Positions 22,209-24,195 of a DNA stretch of 24,195 bases are shown here, piece after piece (within the stretch, counting starts at the first letter, position 1; every line of letters begins with the position of its first letter). The notes under the pieces were generated by a model. The model saw only the letters and a list, made by a program, of their open reading frames with translations, did not search any database and was not told the origin of the DNA. The stretch comes from an archaeon (GTDB taxonomy: Archaea > B1Sed10-29 > WALL01): contig JAUVIW010000005.1 in NCBI GenBank assembly GCA_030592525.1, positions 1 through 24,195 of the forward strand, read 5' to 3'. The position numbers were made by a program, and so were the translations under genes.

Positions 22209-24195
22209 TTAACTCCTCCCGAATACTAGTGCGACATCTTCGAACTCTGTGCTGGTTAATTTTAGAGCCATGTCATAGCCACTGCTACTCTTGGGCCCAA
22301 CGGCAATTTTACCTATGTTGGAGACATCTTTAAATGTTTCTTTTGTTAAACTGTGACTGAATGAGAGTTCATCCAATTCACTACTTAGAAGATGTATCTG
22401 CTCTCCTAACTTGCTTTTAGCTGCTCCAGCCAAGTGAGCGGGGTATTTCACCTGCCCAATTTCAACAGCTTTGCCGTTTTTGAGCACGAGGATATCAAGT
22501 TCGCCGCGTGTTGCGCCACCTAATCCCTTTATTTTAACGTTTTTGAGGACCTCGTATCCACTGCCTGATGGGAACTTCTTTTCAAAAGCAATCAATGCTT
22601 CGAATTCTGCGACATCGCCCGCACGTGCAATCCTCGCATCCTTCATTTTCCCTAAAAGATCACCAATCTCATCAATCCTACTGGGCTTGAACCCCTGCTC
22701 CAAAAGCTCAAGTCCAATTTTATCATGCTTTTGAAACACATCAATCGTGGCTTTAATTCCGATGCTTGCTTTGTCGCTTGTTTTGAGCACTTTTTCGACG
22801 CCTTCGATGCCTGCGTCGGTCTTGAAGACGTTGTTGATTAGGCGCTTGAGGTCTCCGGGGTTTAGGGCGTTGCGGCCCATTTTGGCGCCGATGTTTGTCA
22901 TGAGCTCAGGTTTTTTTCTTGCTGCCTTGAAGAATCCTTCGAGCGTTTCGTCTGCGAGCCCGCTTTTTGCTGCAAGCAGTACCAAGTCGTCTGACAGGCT
23001 CATAGCCCATTTCGTAACCTTTTTGGCGCCGCCGCCGGTTAGTCCGGGTGCGGTGGAAACAGCGAGGATGGCGAAGTTGAACCCGACCTTGCCCCAGTCG
23101 CCACTGCCGCCGAATGTTGCTTCAAGCCCCGCTGTTCCGGTGCGGGCTACACCCGTGATGATGTCTGCGCCGAGTTCGCATACTCCTGCCGCAATGGGGA
23201 TTATTGCGCCGATGCCTGTTAGTGCTGCCCAGCTGGTTGCCAGTTCGATGCCTGCGCATCCGAGCCCGACGTTGTCAATCCACTCAAGTTCCCGCTCGTT
23301 TGGGTTTGCGGCGTAATATATTTCGTTTGATAGGCGGTCGAAGTCGTGCTCGCAGTTGCGGCAATCGCGGATTGCGTGCTCGGTTTTCCGCTCTGTTTCT
23401 TTTGTGGGGACATAGTCTTCCCATGTGTACCTGAACTCATTTGTTTCAGAGTTGATGTAGGAGTATGATGATGACACACCTGCTTGCTGGTACTCCATGA
23501 GCATGGGCTTCATTTTGGTTTCGGACCACTTGCTTTGCATTTCATCGCAAAGCGTTGATGGGCTTACTGCAGCAACCCATGCCGTTAGGAAATCCTCTTC
23601 TTCGTCCGGCATTTCGCCGTTGTATTGTGCTAAGTACTTTTCGATGGCGTTTATTGAGTCGTGGTCGCAGCCGGCCCACATTACTGCGATGCCTGCGCCG
23701 GGGGTCATTAGGAATTGGGTGAGTGTGCCTTTGTTTAGTGGTGTGGTGAATTTACTGTTGCCTGCGGCTGAGCATTCGCTCCATGCGTAGTCGTAGGTGG
23801 CGAAGCAATTGGTTTCGCCGTAATCGTTTTCGAAGAGGCTTGGAACTGATTCGGATGGTGAGAACTCGGATGGGATGATGGTGCCGTCATTGAAGTAGTC
23901 CGTCGCATCGAGCTCAACTAATTCACCTGAGCTGGTGCGCACGGTTATTTTTGATGACTTGCCTTCTGCATCAACTTCATAGGAGTACGACCAATCGTCC
24001 TTGCCACCCGCTGTGTCACCCTCGTAGACGAACACTTCTTCTTCGCCGTCGTCCGGTGGTGGGCCGCCGCTTGAGATTACTGTGCCTTTGCCTGTTGCGG
24101 GTTCTACTACGCCGATGAATCTGGTTGCGAAGTGGTATGCCTGCTCGCCTGAGCCGGCGGCCGTGACCTTGATTTTGTAAGTGGAAGCGGACTTC
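22209..24195 (-). CDS. Large surface/secreted polymorphic toxin-like protein (5' end outside window)
   Basis: The frame is open from the right edge to the stop at 22209 (661 residues visible). A GTG at 24035 is internal, because the frame continues upstream as a beta-rich domain and a PPPDDGEEE linker. In order: the end of an Ig-like domain, a Tyr/Asp-rich region, a Cys-containing segment (IRDCRNCEHD), a hydrophobic Gly/Ala-rich pre-toxin-like stretch (nt ~23275-23030; GIGAIIPIAAGVCELGADII), the module shared with the 251-residue cassette (nt ~22850-22640), and a C-terminal domain with AEFEAL, GELDIL (Asp at 22494-22496) and EIGQVK (22446-22460), a PD-(D/E)XK-like core with Q in the third motif. 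The C-terminal coding part is more AT-rich than the rest, suggesting replacement of the tip. Confidence 0.8.
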   Translation of the reverse strand, partial: KSASTYKIKVTAAGSGEQAYHFATRFIGVVEPATGKGTVISSGGPPPDDGEEEVFVYEGDTAGGKDDWSYSYEVDAEGKSSKITVRTSSGELVELDATDYFNDGTIIPSEFSPSESVPSLFENDYGETNCFATYDYAWSECSAAGNSKFTTPLNKGTLTQFLMTPGAGIAVMWAGCDHDSINAIEKYLAQYNGEMPDEEEDFLTAWVAAVSPSTLCDEMQSKWSETKMKPMLMEYQQAGVSSSYSYINSETNEFRYTWEDYVPTKETERKTEHAIRDCRNCEHDFDRLSNEIYYAANPNERELEWIDNVGLGCAGIELATSWAALTGIGAIIPIAAGVCELGADIITGVARTGTAGLEATFGGSGDWGKVGFNFAILAVSTAPGLTGGGAKKVTKWAMSLSDDLVLLAAKSGLADETLEGFFKAARKKPELMTNIGAKMGRNALNPGDLKRLINNVFKTDAGIEGVEKVLKTSDKASIGIKATIDVFQKHDKIGLELLEQGFKPSRIDEIGDLLGKMKDARIARAGDVAEFEALIAFEKKFPSGSGYEVLKNVKIKGLGGATRGELDILVLKNGKAVEIGQVKYPAHLAGAAKSKLGEQIHLLSSELDELSFSHSLTKETFKDVSNIGKIAVGPKSSSGYDMALKLTSTEFEDVALVFGRS
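22744..22834 (-). repeat. Near-identical ~91-bp direct repeat, copy 2
   Basis: Partner of 21640-21730, same orientation. It encodes the start of the shared pre-toxin module in the large gene and lies where the composition changes from GC-rich (right) to AT-rich (left). Confidence 0.85.

Noticed and set aside
22209..24035. The GTG at 24035 as the start of the large toxin-like gene
   Set aside because: The frame stays open to the right edge with plausible beta-domain sequence and a Pro/acidic linker, so the real start lies outside the window.

Overview
The window looks archaeal. Free-standing genes have TATA-like boxes about 26-30 bases upstream of their start codons, implying leaderless mRNAs. 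Genes inside operons overlap and several use Shine-Dalgarno sequences such as GGAGGTGAT. The pilus genes are archaeal in type: class III-like prepilin N-termini, a VirB11/KlbA-like ATPase and TadC/FlaJ-like membrane proteins. The mix of many small surface proteins, carbamate kinase with a carbamoyltransferase, and a short cis-prenyltransferase fits a DPANN-type archaeon or a poorly sampled relative. That placement is a guess and cannot be settled from this window.

Left part (1-14092, minus strand): one compact operon of ten genes read right to left, almost all coupled by overlapping stop and start codons. Order of expression: a pilin-like protein (14092), a second pilin-like protein (13475), a secretion ATPase interrupted by a 438-residue LAGLIDADG intein (13008), two T2SSF membrane platform proteins (9688, 8806), three pilin-like proteins (7554, 7075, 6641), a Cys-rich anchored protein (5409), and a giant secreted multidomain protein that runs off the left edge (4759 to beyond 1). 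The giant protein has a signal peptide, a sialidase-like propeller, four Cys-rich Ig-like repeats, FN3 domains and two lectin-like folds. I read the operon as a type IV pilus-like machine made with its own minor pilins and a large adhesin.

Middle (14162-18210): a family 2 glycosyltransferase and a cis-prenyltransferase are divergently transcribed from a 41-base spacer. They may serve lipid-linked glycosylation of surface proteins. A single-pass membrane protein with a short WW-like N-terminus follows. Then come carbamate kinase (arcC) and an ornithine carbamoyltransferase-like gene (argF) in an operon. The carbamoyltransferase has lost the SMG ornithine-loop motif. A RelE-type toxin with its antitoxin lies on the other strand; a perfect 9-base inverted repeat brackets the antitoxin TATA box.

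Right part (18211-24195): a single-pass membrane protein with a cytosolic helical tail (plus strand) converges on a minus-strand island entering from the right edge. The island holds a large surface/secreted protein with a C-terminal PD-(D/E)XK-like nuclease domain, a small gene 1 base downstream, a second short secreted protein that repeats the same pre-toxin module but carries a different PD-(D/E)XK-like domain, another small gene, and a Cys-rich membrane-anchored protein. The layout is that of a polymorphic toxin locus with a spare toxin cassette and two candidate immunity genes. A ~91-base near-identical DNA repeat lies at the module boundary. I consider this the most novel system here. 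No rRNA, tRNA, CRISPR array or insertion sequence was recognised, and there is no gene-free stretch longer than about 100 bases.
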